Positions 12,901 to 25,400 of a stretch of DNA of 64,000 nucleotides are shown piece by piece. The stretch spans positions 26,111,541 to 26,175,540 of the forward strand of contig JBBMOA010000006.1 in NCBI GenBank assembly GCA_037954235.1, given 5' to 3'. This DNA is from Aulostomus chinensis (Eukaryota; Chordata; Actinopteri; Syngnathiformes; Aulostomidae). The notes below the pieces were generated by a model, which ran no database searches, was not told where the DNA came from, and saw only the letters and a program-made list of their open reading frames with translations. The translations under genes and the position numbers were made by a program. The stretch's first letter is position 1. Each line of letters starts with the position of its first letter.

Positions 12901-13469
12901 CAAGAGCTCTTTAAAGTGAGAGCTGTCGCAGGCAATGTTTGAATTTGGATCTTTAAAGGGAATGACAAGGGTCGTGGTACATCAAAACCACCAGGACCAT
13001 TTAGAGAAAGAGCTGAAGTCACTGGTTTATCTCTCCGTCATATTCAGCCATTTTATAGTTGATGGTGATTTATACGTACATTTAGGACTGAAGACTGAAT
13101 TTGATCAGTTAGCATCTACTCAGGTCTTGATGAGGTGTAATTCTGTTCTTTCCTGTGCCAAACCCTTTTCTCTAAAATAAACTACACAGTTAAACTGTGT
13201 TCCCCTCATAATATTTGCTTACAGTAACTGCTAATTAGAATGTGAAATCACTGTCAAAAGCAAAAACAGAGGCCCGGCTTGAAGCATTTGCAGGTTTTCA
13301 GTTGTCTGATTGTGTGGCTATTTCAATAGAAATCAGCGGGTAATAACTGAAAGACAAAAATATTGACAAATAATTCCCTGCAATGTGAGATTGTAGCGCT
13401 CCTTTCGTTTATTGCCACAACCCCCGCACCCCCTACCCCTCCTCAATCCCCCACATTACAGCCATTTAC
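9971..13469. other. Gene-free single-copy DNA with small CA arrays
   Basis: No gene is recognised. Simple repeats are C9 followed by CACACACACACC (10201-10220), a CA array interrupted by CATACAAA (11229-11266), and CACACACACAGACACACACA-type sequence (11650-11678). The remainder is single-copy DNA without recognisable elements. Open frames stay below about 80 codons. Confidence 0.55.
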
Positions 13470-13780
13470 CTAATTGGATAAAACGACTCCTGGATGTAAG
13501 CCAAAGGGGTTTTATAGGCAGTGTTTGCGATTCGGATGTTTGATTATAAGCCCTCTTTGATAATTACTCCCAGTTTGCTACCAGCCAGCCGGGCCAGCTC
13601 TCTTTATCGCTTCCTTGCCGTGCTGTGCACAGCAGTTGTGTGTGCCCAAAATCAACCACCGGGCTGTAAAAGGTACCACAGCATGCCTTCTGGGCTCAAC
13701 ATCATAGGCGTGTCTCGTGCCCAGTTTACCAAGGCTAATTATCCCTAATTCGAGGTAATGGCGTGATCAAGTGTGTGCTA
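13470..13780. promoter_or_regulatory. Candidate conserved non-coding element (homeodomain-rich)
   Basis: The stretch contains CTAATTGGATAAAACG, a GGTTTTATAGG motif (HOX/caudal-like), TTTGATAATTAC, and the paired TAAT sites CTAATTATCCCTAATT near 13735-13750 followed by GGTAATGG. Closely packed TAAT/ATTA and GGATAA cores in sequence lacking simple repeats are typical of vertebrate developmental enhancers. Conservation is not tested here, so the call is inference from motif density. It contains no supportable exon. Confidence 0.25.
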
Positions 13781-14926
13781 TTATCACAGATCCCACTCAC
13801 CCTCCTCTTTTAAACTGCTAGTCCTTCAAAGGTTAGCATTCCCTTGCTTTGTTTTGCCTTTGCTGATTGGTCCCCGGTTTCCACTTCCTCCACACTAACA
13901 CATTCCATCCTTTATCCCCATCTGTTCGTTTGAGCGCGGACCGGTCTACATCCACATCTGAAACAGTTAAATGCATCAAGTATTCATAAGTGAGAGAGAT
14001 AGCTTGCCTCACCTGCGCTGGCCCTGAGGGGGTCCTTGAAGCTGATGTGGTTATCAGCGTGCTGAGTGGGAAGGAGACATAATCCATTCTGTGGCTCATG
14101 GGGGTCTTTCATCGACCTTCGCTGTTCGGAAAGAGTCTTTCCTACAGGTCTCACCCAGGGCCATGATATGGTCGGTCCTTAACATCCCTCAAGCCTCGCT
14201 GATATGGTCCAACTCCATTAGATCTTGTCTGCATGCTTGAGCTCATGACAGTTATGGAGCCTCATTAACCCCAAAGCGTAAGGTGGCAACTGGTAAAAAC
14301 CTCAATGACATACTGGAAAGTTGTAAAGTATAATAACTTTGTCCACTTTCTTCGTTTAGAGCAGGTACACTTAGTTTTTATCTTGGCTCAAACTTATATT
14401 TTATATCCAATTTGGTTTCACCCATTGATTGCAAATCGATGTTTCATGTATTTCCACTGTGTCTCTGATTGAAACTGTGGATCTAACGAACAACATTGTT
14501 CATTTTAGGGAAAATCTCGGAAAAATCATGGATGCTATTCTGTCACAAATCCTGACTCCCTATTTTAATTACCTCAATCTTTTCCTCTTGATCCTTCCAT
14601 CACACTTTAAGAGATAAATTCCCACTCAGTGTCTTTTTCTGTACTTCACTTTCTGCCACACTTGCACGCACACACATTCATGTATGCGCACGCACAGACA
14701 CACAGCACCGGTGATTACCATTATTCTAATCCTTTTATTTTATTTCCCTCCCCTTCGTTGCCTACTCTTTGCCAGACTGCATGCAAATGCAGTGGTTAAT
14801 GAGCAGAAAAAGGCATTGAGAGGTGGGGGTAGGAGAAAGAGAGAGAGAGGGAGAGACAACTTCTATGCCTCTGAACAATCAAAAGAGCAACACACCCCCA
14901 TTCTTTGTACTTTTCTTTGGCTTGTG

Positions 14927-14930
<4 letters not shown>
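13781..14930. other. No gene recognised
   Basis: Single-copy sequence with a GA-rich patch at 14820-14860. Nothing coding or mobile can be supported. Confidence 0.55.
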
Positions 14931-14995
<65 letters not shown>

Positions 14996-14997
14996 TG
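14931..14997. repeat. (TG)n microsatellite
   Basis: About 33 TG units with one TT interruption near 14970, followed by GGTGGGGCAGGGGGG. It is a simple repeat. Confidence 0.96.
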
Positions 14998-17900
14998 GTG
15001 GGGCAGGGGGGAGTGTTGCTGTCATGTGTCTGACAGATATTGAAGATAATTGTCCGCTTTCTTCATCTTGCCTGTGTAATTCCGTTGCTGCTGCAGCTTG
15101 AACAGCACTCACCTGGGCAGAAGAGGAAGGAAAGGCGGATGCAAGAGGGAGTTGCGGAGGAATGGGGGGGGGGGTGGTATGTTTGGTAAGAGGAGGGAGA
15201 GGAGTAACTCTACTTACTGCTGTTTGTGAAATCAGTTGGATTCATTTGGGTTTTGTTCCAGTGAATGTGGTCTGGTGTAAAGAATCTAAAAGAAGGTTTT
15301 GCTAACATACAGGCACGTCTAGTGGTCCACTGAAAGTTTGCTCTAGATCCTATAGGTCCTTCAGTGAGTATAGAGTCCCCATGGTGCCACACGCTGCGAT
15401 GGCTTGGAGAGCCCAGTTGCAGAACAGGTGTCTCATTGGGGTGAATACATTTGAATGATAAAAACCCAGGAGAGGATTATTCAGGCATCTCCAACCCTGG
15501 GTGGAGGGCATCTACTATTAATGAGATGGAGGGATTCAGATTTCCAGACCAGCTCCTGGCTATGCTTGGGAGCTTTGCACTGTTAAAATGTTGACTCTGG
15601 GGGACAAAAGGATTCAGGTGGGTTTATGTCCTGGAAGTTCCTCAGTGCTGGTTACGATGAGCTGCTCCCACTGAACTGGAGGGATTTCACTTCAATGCTT
15701 CCTATGAAGAGACAGTCTTTTGTTATTCTTGAATGCCACTCGAGTTGCATTAAATCAAATTAATCATTATTTATGTTTTACTTGTACTGGTACTCTTAAC
15801 GAAGCCTCTCAATTCAACATCTGCCTTAAAAAAGCCATAAATCCTGTCTCTGTAGCCCCCTCCCTTCTCTAAAAGCCCACTTTCTTCAGACTGTCCAACT
15901 TCAGGAAGCCTGCGGAGGGGCACCTTTCCTGTACTTCATGGAATTGTTATTACTTTTACATTTGTTTACCTTAAAATATGAAACTTTTGCCATGCTTTTT
16001 GGCTCCTTTTAGGTTTATGTAAAAGGCTTTAAATAACTTTTTCTTAGTAGAAATGTAACAGAAATGAGGGAAGTTATGGAGTTCAGATCAAAATGAGGTC
16101 AAAGTTCATCTACACAAAGTTCAGTCTCATGGAAGACAAAAAGGAATACAACACACTTATTTTATCACAAACTTGTTCCTGTAACTAATCTGACAATTAT
16201 CTGCAATCATGTTCAATACATATGACAAAACAGTCCAAGCAGTAACCCTTAGTGTTTAAGTGTAAATGTATTGGTTGTTAAATGTGAACTTTTTTTCTCC
16301 TGTCTTTTTTAAGAGGTTATTTTGTATTATTCTGATTTAAAATAATGTTTCGGTTACATCACCCAGTTCTACTGCCTACGTCACACAAATGTGTTTAACA
16401 TACTTTGCCGTGATTAAAGATACCTATCAGTACCGTCTTGATGAAATAAAGCTGGTGCAGCTGCAGAGGGAAACAAGTCAAGAATTAATGTTGGTACCAA
16501 ATGGAGGGAAAAAAAATCAAGGAACAGCACTCAGCGTCTGCATCTGTTGTTTTTCCAAAGTTCTAGGAAAGATGGGGAATGGGAAGAGGGCTGTCTATAT
16601 CCTTAGTTTTCCTCCTCCTTTCACTCCAGACTTCTTCACTGCTCCCCTCCTCTTTCAGGCAATGCTGAAAACACTGGAATGTGCTGCCAAATCAAACAAT
16701 GGTGGGTCCCATTGCTAAGCAGTGTCTAGAAGGACTGGGACGGCCTCCAAGACTGTGGTCACTGGAAACACTGGTGAATGCTGGGATAATACTAGGCTTT
16801 AACAGAAGCAGCACTCTTTCTCCCTCCACCCACATGTACACACATACACACATATAGGGAATGAGCTTTTCTCGTTGCTTAGTTCTGATGTAACACTCGC
16901 TGTAGAATCTCATTTGTTGACCAAACTCAGCACACAGATACATCAAACTGTTCGTGAGTGCTTTGCTATGAAGATTTCCAGCATCAGGCTGTAACCTCGG
17001 TGCAGGTCACCTGTCCACACCGAGGTCAGGCTGTGACTGTCGCACTGTATGAGGTGGCCCTGGTGTCCAGGACTCATTCAATCAATGGGCTGCAAGTTCA
17101 TCCTCTAATTACTGCAGTGGGCGCCCCTTGCCTTCTCTCAGCAACTTATCAATAACACACTTCCACTTCTTCCCCGGGAGCCATAAATCTTTGGTGCTGA
17201 GCCTCCTTCAGTCTCCAAGTAAACGGCCTAGAGGAAGCCTGGACACATGTGTTAACAATTGTTGACAGGTCTGTGCCCCCCCACTCTAAAGGCGGTTGGA
17301 GAAGGGAACGTGTTTACGTTTTCTTGTTGCCGCACTGACTTAACAGCGTTGTTTCCTCTGTGAGCTACTTCTCCCATCTGTCTATTTCTCTTTCTGTTCT
17401 ATTCTGTCCCGTCTCTTCTTTTCTTTCTTTATGTTGTCCCTCTAGTTCTCTCGAGTTCTCCACCAGAGGGTCCAGGATTATATCCTGTATGTGTAGAAAA
17501 CCTGTAGGCCATGCATGAAGGGATGTGGAGGATAGAAAAGATTATTTTTTCCAGGAAGGAAGGCAGAAAATGCTGGATGCATAGAAGGTACTTATTTGAA
17601 TAGTTTTGATAGTCACCAAATTGTATGCAAAGGTATTGTATTAGAGATATTCATTAGAGCTCCAACAACAAAAGGCCTGACAAGCTCTTAATCTTACAGA
17701 GCATATATTCTCAGGGGTCTTTAGTGCTGCCGGGAAACTGAAAATGTAACAGTGACAACCTACGGTCTATAGATAGAGAAAGCATGGCAGAGAGAAATGA
17801 GAGTCAGAGTTAACGTGAAGGATTAGAGAGCAGGCTGAAAAAAGTAACACGCCTTCCTCTCGTCTCTTTTATCTCAAAGGTGCAGATCCAGAGTTGACAC

Positions 17901-18048
17901 AGGGAAAAAAGAGCCATGTCATGACACTATACTTCACTTATGTGGGCAAGTACATTTGTGCACACACTCCTCATGCACACAAATTCTTTCCACGCTTATA
18001 CACAGCATTGGAGGACATTTTTCACTGTCCTTTTTTGTTCCTTTTTAG
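14998..18048. other. Gene-free DNA; G-run and small palindrome
   Basis: Contains a G-run at about 15165-15174 and a 9-bp inverted repeat ACCTCGGTG/CACCGAGGT at 16994-17002 and 17018-17026. There is also a splice-like pair: a pyrimidine tract ending TCTTTCAG at 16651-16658, then 43 bp, then GTGGGT. That pair alone is too short to call an exon. No gene is recognised. Confidence 0.5.
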
Positions 18049-18147
18049 ATTGAAGCAGCGCTGAACAATGAGCTCGTGCAGGTTGAGCAGTTCCAGCATC
18101 CAGGTGACGGTCCCCAGACACGTCCCCGTGTGCCGTCCTACAGCTGA
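18049..18147 (+). other. Exon-like segment with strong acceptor, unrecognised
   Basis: A long pyrimidine tract (TTTTTTGTTCCTTTTTAG) ends at 18048. From 18049 a frame with G/C-rich third positions runs 32 codons to a TGA at 18145-18147, beginning Ile-Glu-Ala-Ala-Leu-Asn-Asn-Glu. A possible donor (CCAG followed by GTGACG) lies at 18103/18104, so it could be a 55-bp internal exon or a terminal one. I do not recognise the peptide, and no partner exon is identified. Pyrimidine tracts are common in this window, so chance is a serious alternative. Confidence 0.22.
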
Positions 18148-19056
18148 GAGCTTTTATGGCTTTGAACCCAAACAGGGTGTGGCAATCCCATTACCTGCTT
18201 GTCCTCTGCTGTCTCCTCACTGTAGCATGGTAAAAGAACTGGGATTTAAATGGACAGGTTGGGCTGTAGGCAAGGTGACATCCAGAGGTACAATATACAT
18301 TTCAGTGTAACCACTTACCATTGAGATTACAGCGGTACGGTGACGGTAGATGTCACTGTACAGGCACGGGTGCAGTCAGTATGATAATGGGGGTCATGCA
18401 CTGGCTGTCCTGTAGCTGGAGGAATTGCAATTTCAAACTTTTTTTCTCCGGTGCAGGATTTTGATTGAAATATTTTTAACAGTCAGATAGCATCAGTCAT
18501 CCTGCTGAATTCAAACTCATCACCCAAACAAACACACCCCTCTCCTCAGTTCAGTGCTCCTATCGAGGCAAAAGTCATGCATATGCATTCCTGAGGCAAT
18601 GACACTAACTAGTGGGCTTGCTGACAAAACAAACAATATGGTAGAATGCTGAGTGTATTAATACCATTATCACATCTGATCACAGGGAAAAGAACAAGGA
18701 GGAAGACAGCATGGCAGTTTGATCTCTGATGATTTCCTTCTTCTTCTCGTGTAATTCTACAGCGGAGCACATTAACAGGATGAGACATAAGAAACACAAG
18801 ACAATAACACAGCAAAATTACAAAGGCAATGACTTGATCGGTGACGCAGCTTTTGTAAATTATGCCCCAAAGCTGTGAAACACAAAAGCAGCAGATATCA
18901 GGGAAGCAGGCTCAGCTTTTCAAAAGAAAAGCTTACAACTTATGTCTTTACTTTGGCCTTTAGCTTTACACTTGTATGTGCAATTATATGTTGTAATTGT
19001 ATGTGTTTTACATATTTTACACTTTTAATGTTTTTTTTCTAATTTTATTAAAATTT
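18148..19056. other. No gene recognised
   Basis: Single-copy A+T-rich DNA leading up to SINE copy 2. Nothing can be supported. Confidence 0.55.
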
Positions 19057-19427
19057 CCATCCATCCATCCATTTTCTTCCGCTTATCTTGTTAAGGGTCG
19101 GGGGGGGGGGGGGGGCTGGAGCCTATCCCAGCAGCTTTTGGGTGAGAGGCAGGGTTCAACCTGGACAGGTCACCAGTCCATCACAGGGCCAACATATGCA
19201 GACAAACAACCATTCACACTCACAGTCACACCTACGGTCAATTTAGAGTATCAATCAGCCTCGTCCCCTCTTGATGTCTTTGGACTGTGGGAAGAAGCTG
19301 GAGTACCAGAGAGAACCCACACAGGCTCAGGGAGAACATGCAGACTCCACACAGAACCGTGCGGGACTGAACCCAGAACCTTCTTGTTGTGAGGTGACAG
19401 TGCTAACCACTGCCCCACCATGCTGCC
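19057..19427 (-). mobile_element. tRNA-derived SINE, copy 2
   Basis: A full-length minus-strand copy of about 371 bp. The tRNA-like head starts near 19427 (GGCAGCATGGTGGGGCAG), with the B-box region GGGTTCAGTCCC near 19363-19374. The (GGAT)n tail lies at 19057-19072 after AAGCGGAAGAAAATGG. It keeps the body intact where copy 1 is split by the MITE, so it serves as the empty-site reference. A run of 16 G (19100-19115, plus strand) sits at the position where copy 3 has 15 C on its own plus strand. Target-site duplications are not clear in the A/T-rich flanks. Confidence 0.88.
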
Positions 19428-20265
19428 CTCTTAAATACAATTAAAATAATTTAAAACTCAAAAAAAGCTGAGGATGTGAAAAAAGACACAGTTCATAAAC
19501 ATGAACGTCACTAGCTGCTGCTGATTTGTTGAACTGATGTTTCCTATGTACCATTGACAGTTCCAGGGTCTGGAACTTACTGGGTCCAAAACCTGCAATC
19601 TGACCACAATGCTTGTTGGTGTAACACTCAATGCACATGCTCAAATACAGGAACACAATCCCTCTACTCTCCCCTTTGAGGAAAGTTCACATCCTCAGTC
19701 ACTTTCCAGTCCCAGGGAACCCCACATTCTGGTGCTTCACTCATCTCTGGGCTTCCTCAGTCAAGCTAACCAGGGGCACAGGGCTCGACTTTGATGACCC
19801 AGACAGCCATCCCACTTCTGACACCTCATCTCACCCCATTGCTGTCAAAACTACTAGGCTTGTTGGTGTGAGAGTCAGTATGCATGCTTATATGCAGACA
19901 CCACACCATCACGCTTGCTGGCATATGGACGCACATCAAATTCCGATGGCAGATTGGGAAGAAATAGTCGCTGAATTTGATAAAAAGTGTGTTGGATTAC
20001 ATCACCAACTCCACCTTGAAGTGTTCAGTTTATTGTTTCAGGAGAGGGAAATATGATGCTAAGCATTGATAAAATCAGGATTCTCAATATGAAGTCCATC
20101 AAAGAGTCCATCTCTAATATTTTCCAGTTTCTTACCCAGTAGAAATATACTGTTATTCCTGTGCAAGATGATACTCTTCTAGTTTGTTTAGTAGATTGTG
20201 TCCTACTGTTGTAGCAACGCTGGGGTGTCTATTTTGGAGAAAAAGAAAAAAAAATCTCAAGTGAC
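19428..20265. other. No gene recognised
   Basis: A plus-strand frame of 141 codons (19631-20056) is open here but resembles nothing I know and has ordinary local composition. I treat it as chance. No repeat is recognised. Confidence 0.5.
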
Positions 20266-20372
20266 ATGCATGTGTGTGCGTGTGCATGTGAATGTGTGTG
20301 TATGAGTGTGTTTGTGTTTTTGTGTGTGTGTGTGAGAAAGAGAGAGATAGAGAGAGAGAGAGAGTGAGAGAG
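20266..20372. repeat. Compound (TG)n / (GA)n microsatellite
   Basis: Imperfect TG repeats (TGTGTGCGTGTGCATGTG and similar) pass directly into AGAGAGATAGAGAGAGAGAG. Adjacent pure alternating and homopurine tracts are typical compound microsatellites. Confidence 0.92.
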
Positions 20373-21759
20373 GATACAGTACATATGTGTTTGCATGCTC
20401 CAGCAATGTGCAACGCATTAAGTTCTGGCAGTACCTCCACATACATGAGTTTGATTCATATGTACATTAGTGCTCCAAAAAGCTGGTTTTCTTTTCACAA
20501 TTTGCCAAAGATGACTCACTTCAGCACTCTGGATCCTCTGTCGAGGGGACTCTGAATGCTCTTTTGAGACTAAGAGGACAAACAGGAGAGGCGATGGTCA
20601 GTGACAGCAGATACATCTCTGACAGCGAGTTTCTGCTGTGTTTCAAATCCGGTTCCCCTCCTTGTTTTCACTGGATCACAAAACAGACCAGAATTTTCTT
20701 TCTTGTCTTTTATTTCTTGGGTTGTTGTGGCTGATTGCAGTGCTTGGATGTGTGGGAGAGAGGAGGTGAGTGCAGAGGAGTGACCTGACTCCCCACTGTT
20801 CGCAACATATCATGCCAAGGTTCTTTTAATTAGGCTGATCAAGTGGGTTGGTGGGAATTTACTGGACCCACGTTCCATGCCAGCGACACATCCTCAAGCA
20901 CAACTCTCTCCTATGTCCCTTTATCATTCCCATCTTCCCTTTAGTTTTTTTCATCTCTTTTTATTTATAGAGCATTCACAACAGTATTTCTCAAATTCTG
21001 CCAACTGATCTTTTACCTATAAAATACTTTATTATTACATGCTTGTAAACCTACAAATCCAGAGAGGAGAGTACGTTCTCTGTTAGACCTTCAGAAACTA
21101 TTGCTTTGTTAAGTTTAAAAAAAAACTTCAGCGTCAAGATGCAAAAGGCCGGCTGAAACATAGCATTAGGGAAGATAATTGTCTTAATATTCAAAATCAT
21201 TCATGCTTTCTTGTTTTTTTTCTTCTTTCTTTATGTTTTGAAAGAAAATAGCACCTGTATACTGGCCTCCTGGATTGTGCTGTCCATCAGCGGGATGTTG
21301 TGTGCTGCTGTTGTTCGAGGTTGCCATGGTAACTGTCCTCAATTTCTTAGGGGGGCCCAGAGGCTTTTGGGTTGCATATTTTATGTGTGGAATGTAACTC
21401 CAAGAAAACAGAGCAGTACAGGGGATATGAAGTGCAAGTGGAGCAGTGGGATCTTACAGTATGTGCAAATTCACAACTATCTTGTGTCTTTCTGTGCTGG
21501 ATTGCTGCTTCTGTGCATATCAACAGACGTGATATAGTAACACATGGAGTCACACAGTTTGGAGCAAGACTTCTCCTCTTTGGCAGAAACAAGTGCACAT
21601 TACGGGAAGTGTTCTGCTGTGTGGCATTGGCACATTTCTTCCAGCGACACATTAATCTGCTCTCTACGGGATCTTTGCAAATTGTGCCTGCTTTTACGAT
21701 GACTCATTATTACACTTATTAGCTTATTACCTTGTCATAAACACAGGGCTTAAGTAGCA
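20373..21759. other. No gene recognised
   Basis: Single-copy sequence. Two overlapping plus-strand frames of about 110 codons (21211-21537, 21372-21722) face an open minus frame (21347-21652). None is recognised, so I leave all three uncalled. Confidence 0.5.
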
Positions 21760-22425
21760 GAGTTTTGTCGGATGACTAACAAAGTACTTGAGTTAAAGTG
21801 TAGATGAAGTTTTAGAGTTCTTGGTTTTAAGATACTTTCAAAAGCACATTTTATTCGAAATGTCGACGCATTGTTTTCGCATACCTTTGCAGAACCGTGT
21901 CTCTGAAACCACCTTATGAATGACGTCCTCACAGAACCAAAATGTGACACAAAACCAATCGGAGTTTTGCATAAAAATGCAGTCAAACCAACAAAAATTC
22001 AGAGGAAAGTATACACTCGAAAATAATCAGATTTCATTTAAGACATTTCTTAAATCAGTAACTTGAGAGAAGTCCATGAATGAAATGCTTCACACTTGTT
22101 GTGATCATCTGCTGTTACCATTATCATTGTCAGCATATTTTGGATGTCTCTCAGACTTGTTGTTACACTTGGATGTATCAGGTTTGACAATGCTGGATTT
22201 TGTATTTCTACTTTTAAATCAAACTGAGAGGGACGTTGTTCTAACTTCTTTTCCAGGAACATGTGAGTAATGACAGCTTTTGTCAAAATGTAGTTAAGTA
22301 AGAAAGTGAAATATTTGTCCAACAAATGTAGCGGAGTGAAATTCTCAAGTTCCAAAGAAAAAAATATTCAAGTAAAGTACATACTTTAGAAATGTACTTA
22401 AATACAGCTCCCCAAAAAATGTACT
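21760..22425. repeat. Diverged interspersed repeat with AAGTAC motifs
   Basis: The left part reads ACAAAGTACTTGAGTTAAAG. The right part contains AATGTAGCGGAGTGAAA, TTCAAGTAAAGTACATAC and AATGTACTTAAATACAG. From memory, a widespread teleost DNA-transposon-like repeat has these pieces in this order (AATGTAGTGGAGT, CTCAAGTAAAGTACAAGTAC, TGTACTTAAGTACAG). Both ends look like diverged versions of it. There is no coding capacity, and exact ends and target-site duplications are not resolved. Confidence 0.45.
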
Positions 22426-25400
22426 CCATAGCGTCAACACAACCTTTGAATAATCATAGCAGGAAGCCAATTGCTCTACCTGCACTGAGAACATGATTCA
22501 GTGTCCAGGATTCCTGAGGAGGCCTGAAATATGGAGCATGACACCCCCGTTGCTAACAGTAAAGCTGAATCCCTCTCTGTGGTCCTCAGCTGTAATGTTC
22601 CTGCAGGTTTATCACACTTCACCAAAAACAAGGACCAGCAGTAGGATTTATGGTGCAGGAAAAACATCATTTTCTTTAAAGTGGTATTATGGCAAGGGAC
22701 ACATCCAGGGTCATTACCGATCAGCGACTGGACCCTCCAGCCAGGAGACATCTACCACCCAAATAAGTTAAAGCCCCTCATCATAAACCCGGGCTCAGCA
22801 TCTCCGGGGAGTCATGGAGATGGGATCCCGAGTCTGAACGCCCCTCTCCTTCCACCTCATGGTCCACTGCCCACGTCCTGCCATGAAATACAAGCCTACA
22901 GAGGTCACAGTGATTGACCTTTGTTGTAAACGCCAAGCGTGATGCATGCTCCGACGCCGTCTGCTCACACATTATAGCTGTTTACAGTGAGGCCACATGT
23001 GGTTTGTATGTTAGTGGATCCACCTATTTGTTATTTGGATGGTTTGCGGACAGATTTTTAGAGCCAGCATGTGTTCAGTATATCCATTGTGTATCGCAAG
23101 GATAAGCAGGGAGTAAAAGAGCCACAAGTGCATTTATTTGAAAAAGGTAAATGATTTGAGTGGTTCGGAAAGTGTCTGCTCTCATGTCATCATCTGTCAC
23201 CAGGTCTGTCCCTTATGTGCCTGGCCGGGGTGAACGTAACCCGACAACACCGACTACGTCTGAACACCATCTAAAGCCCAGAGCTGGCTCTGTATATAAA
23301 CACTAAGTAGGAAATGATTTCCAGACCCCGTTTCCCCCCCCTCCACGATTCTTGTTTAGTCTCTCCTTTGTTTAACCCCTTGTGCTCATTTGAGAGTAAA
23401 AAAAAAAAAAAAAAAGTAGATCTAAGACTTCAGCTTCAGTTCTTTTCAGGTTCTGCTCCCCCTGTCAAGGTGGATGATAGTCACCAGGGTGGATGCTGGA
23501 TGTGAATGCAGGAGCAGTTTGGTCATTATTGTGGAAGGAAGGACAGTAGAGGTGAACTATCCTCAGGGGGGATCTCATAGGGGTAAATGAAGAAGGGCTG
23601 CTTTGCCTTGGTTGATAGGTCAGTGCTTAGCATGCAAGTGAACTCTTTCATGGAAAACCTAACCATATCAAGGTAAGTTAGAGCGAAGAGTGTGAGTCAG
23701 CATGAGACAGGGCACCTTGTTTAGAGGTGCTGATACGGAATGCTAACAGGCACAATCCCGCCCAGCTATGTTCATCAATGGAAATACAGTGGAGGGCTTG
23801 GAAGCCCTGCAATGTCCCTGGTAAAGATGTGTGTGGTTGTATGTGTGTGTGTGTGTGTGTCTGCGCGTGCGTGCAATTCGAGTGAGGTGTGTCCTAATGA
23901 AATTCAGTATTGATCTGGGCAAAATAGACTTTATACATCATTCATGCTCTCTATCAATCACACCTTGCTAAGTTTTCCAAAGCTGTTTGTTCTGGAGGAA
24001 CAGAAAGAAGAAAAAAAGTCCAAGCAGAGCAATAATTACTTCTAAGAGATTGTTTTAAAGTCCTTCCTTTAGCCTTTTCTCAAGGCGTAACAAGCTTATT
24101 TGTCAAAGACAATGTTCATTGAAAGAACTGCTTAATTTGAAATTGATTGAGTTTTTTTTTTCCTTTGTTAAGGTGAGGAAAAACTCTTTTCCGCAGACCT
24201 GATAGAGACTTGGGAATTTAAATCTACGCCAGGAGACAGGTCACTGCAAGACAAGGCAGAATGAGAAAGCGGAGATAACAGTGCATTCGTCACAGTGAAA
24301 CACTCCCAATAGTTAAGATAGTACCATCCTTTCCTTTGTATCGTTTGGTGGATGTTAGAAAGGCCCTATAGGGTGGACACAGACAAAAAGCAAAGAAAAT
24401 AAACACAGGACATGGTAACCTGACACAGGAAACCCAGTGAATGCTGGGAGTGAGCAGTGGACCGTACTTCCTGTAGGACAGCACAATGGTAAGCAGTGGC
24501 CCCAGATTCCTAAAAGAGGCTGTAGTCGCAGGGACAAGGAAGGGCAGCCTGTGTCCTCCGGTCCAGGGCTGATAAGAGCAGAGATAGAAATGGCATTCAT
24601 GTCCCTCACACTGCTTTGTCGAAAATAACATCCTGAGGTTGCCTTGGATACCTATTTCTTCAGAATGGAATGAAATTTATGATCTGCATTTTGTTCCCCC
24701 AAGTATCCCCTTTGTGCCAAAAATAGAGAAATATAAACAAACCTGGCGAGCAGAAAGAAAACCACCCCAGTATTGGTCTTCTTTAGACTTTTCTCCAGCC
24801 TTTGGCATCTCTCTGAATTTACATTAAAGAGAGTTGTTCACCCATCAAAATGTTGCCGTAACCCACGGCCACACAGAGCTCTGGTAACAATGACAAAGAG
24901 TTCAAGATAAACTCAGCCAAACACAGCATTAAAAAAAAAGATGGCTTTCACTATGCTGAACCAGTCTGCCCCAAAATTCAATATTCATTCATATACATAT
25001 TCACGTTTTTGTTAATACTGCTGGCAGAAGTAGAGACAAACAGCGCTGACAACATTTCCTCCTTGGTGGAAGGAAATAAATTAAATAAGAAATACATTTC
25101 TATCATCATGGCAATGTTCAGTCAGCATTTTGATTATGAGTTACATCAAGTAGTTCGCTAAACTATTCTGTGGGAAATGAGAAAAGGATTAATAAAGCGT
25201 ATTAATGATTATCTTTGACGGTTTACAATGTATAGTATTTATCTGACCAGTTAAACTCTGCTGTCTGGACCTTGGACTCTTCGTTCTTTTATAGTCATCC
25301 TTCCTTTCATTTTTCCTCCTTAAACTGTGCTCCAGTGACATCATTTAAAGAGACATAATCTAAAGTGTTAGTGATGTTTTCTTGAAGGGTTGAATAAAGA

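Noticed and set aside
16659..16701. 43-bp possible micro-exon between TCTTTCAG and GTGGGT
   Set aside because: The acceptor is good, but the segment is too short to test for coding potential and no partner exon is known.
19631..20056. Plus-strand frame of 141 codons
   Set aside because: No recognisable motif, no codon bias against the flanks, and no splice or promoter context. Such lengths occur by chance in a 64-kb window.
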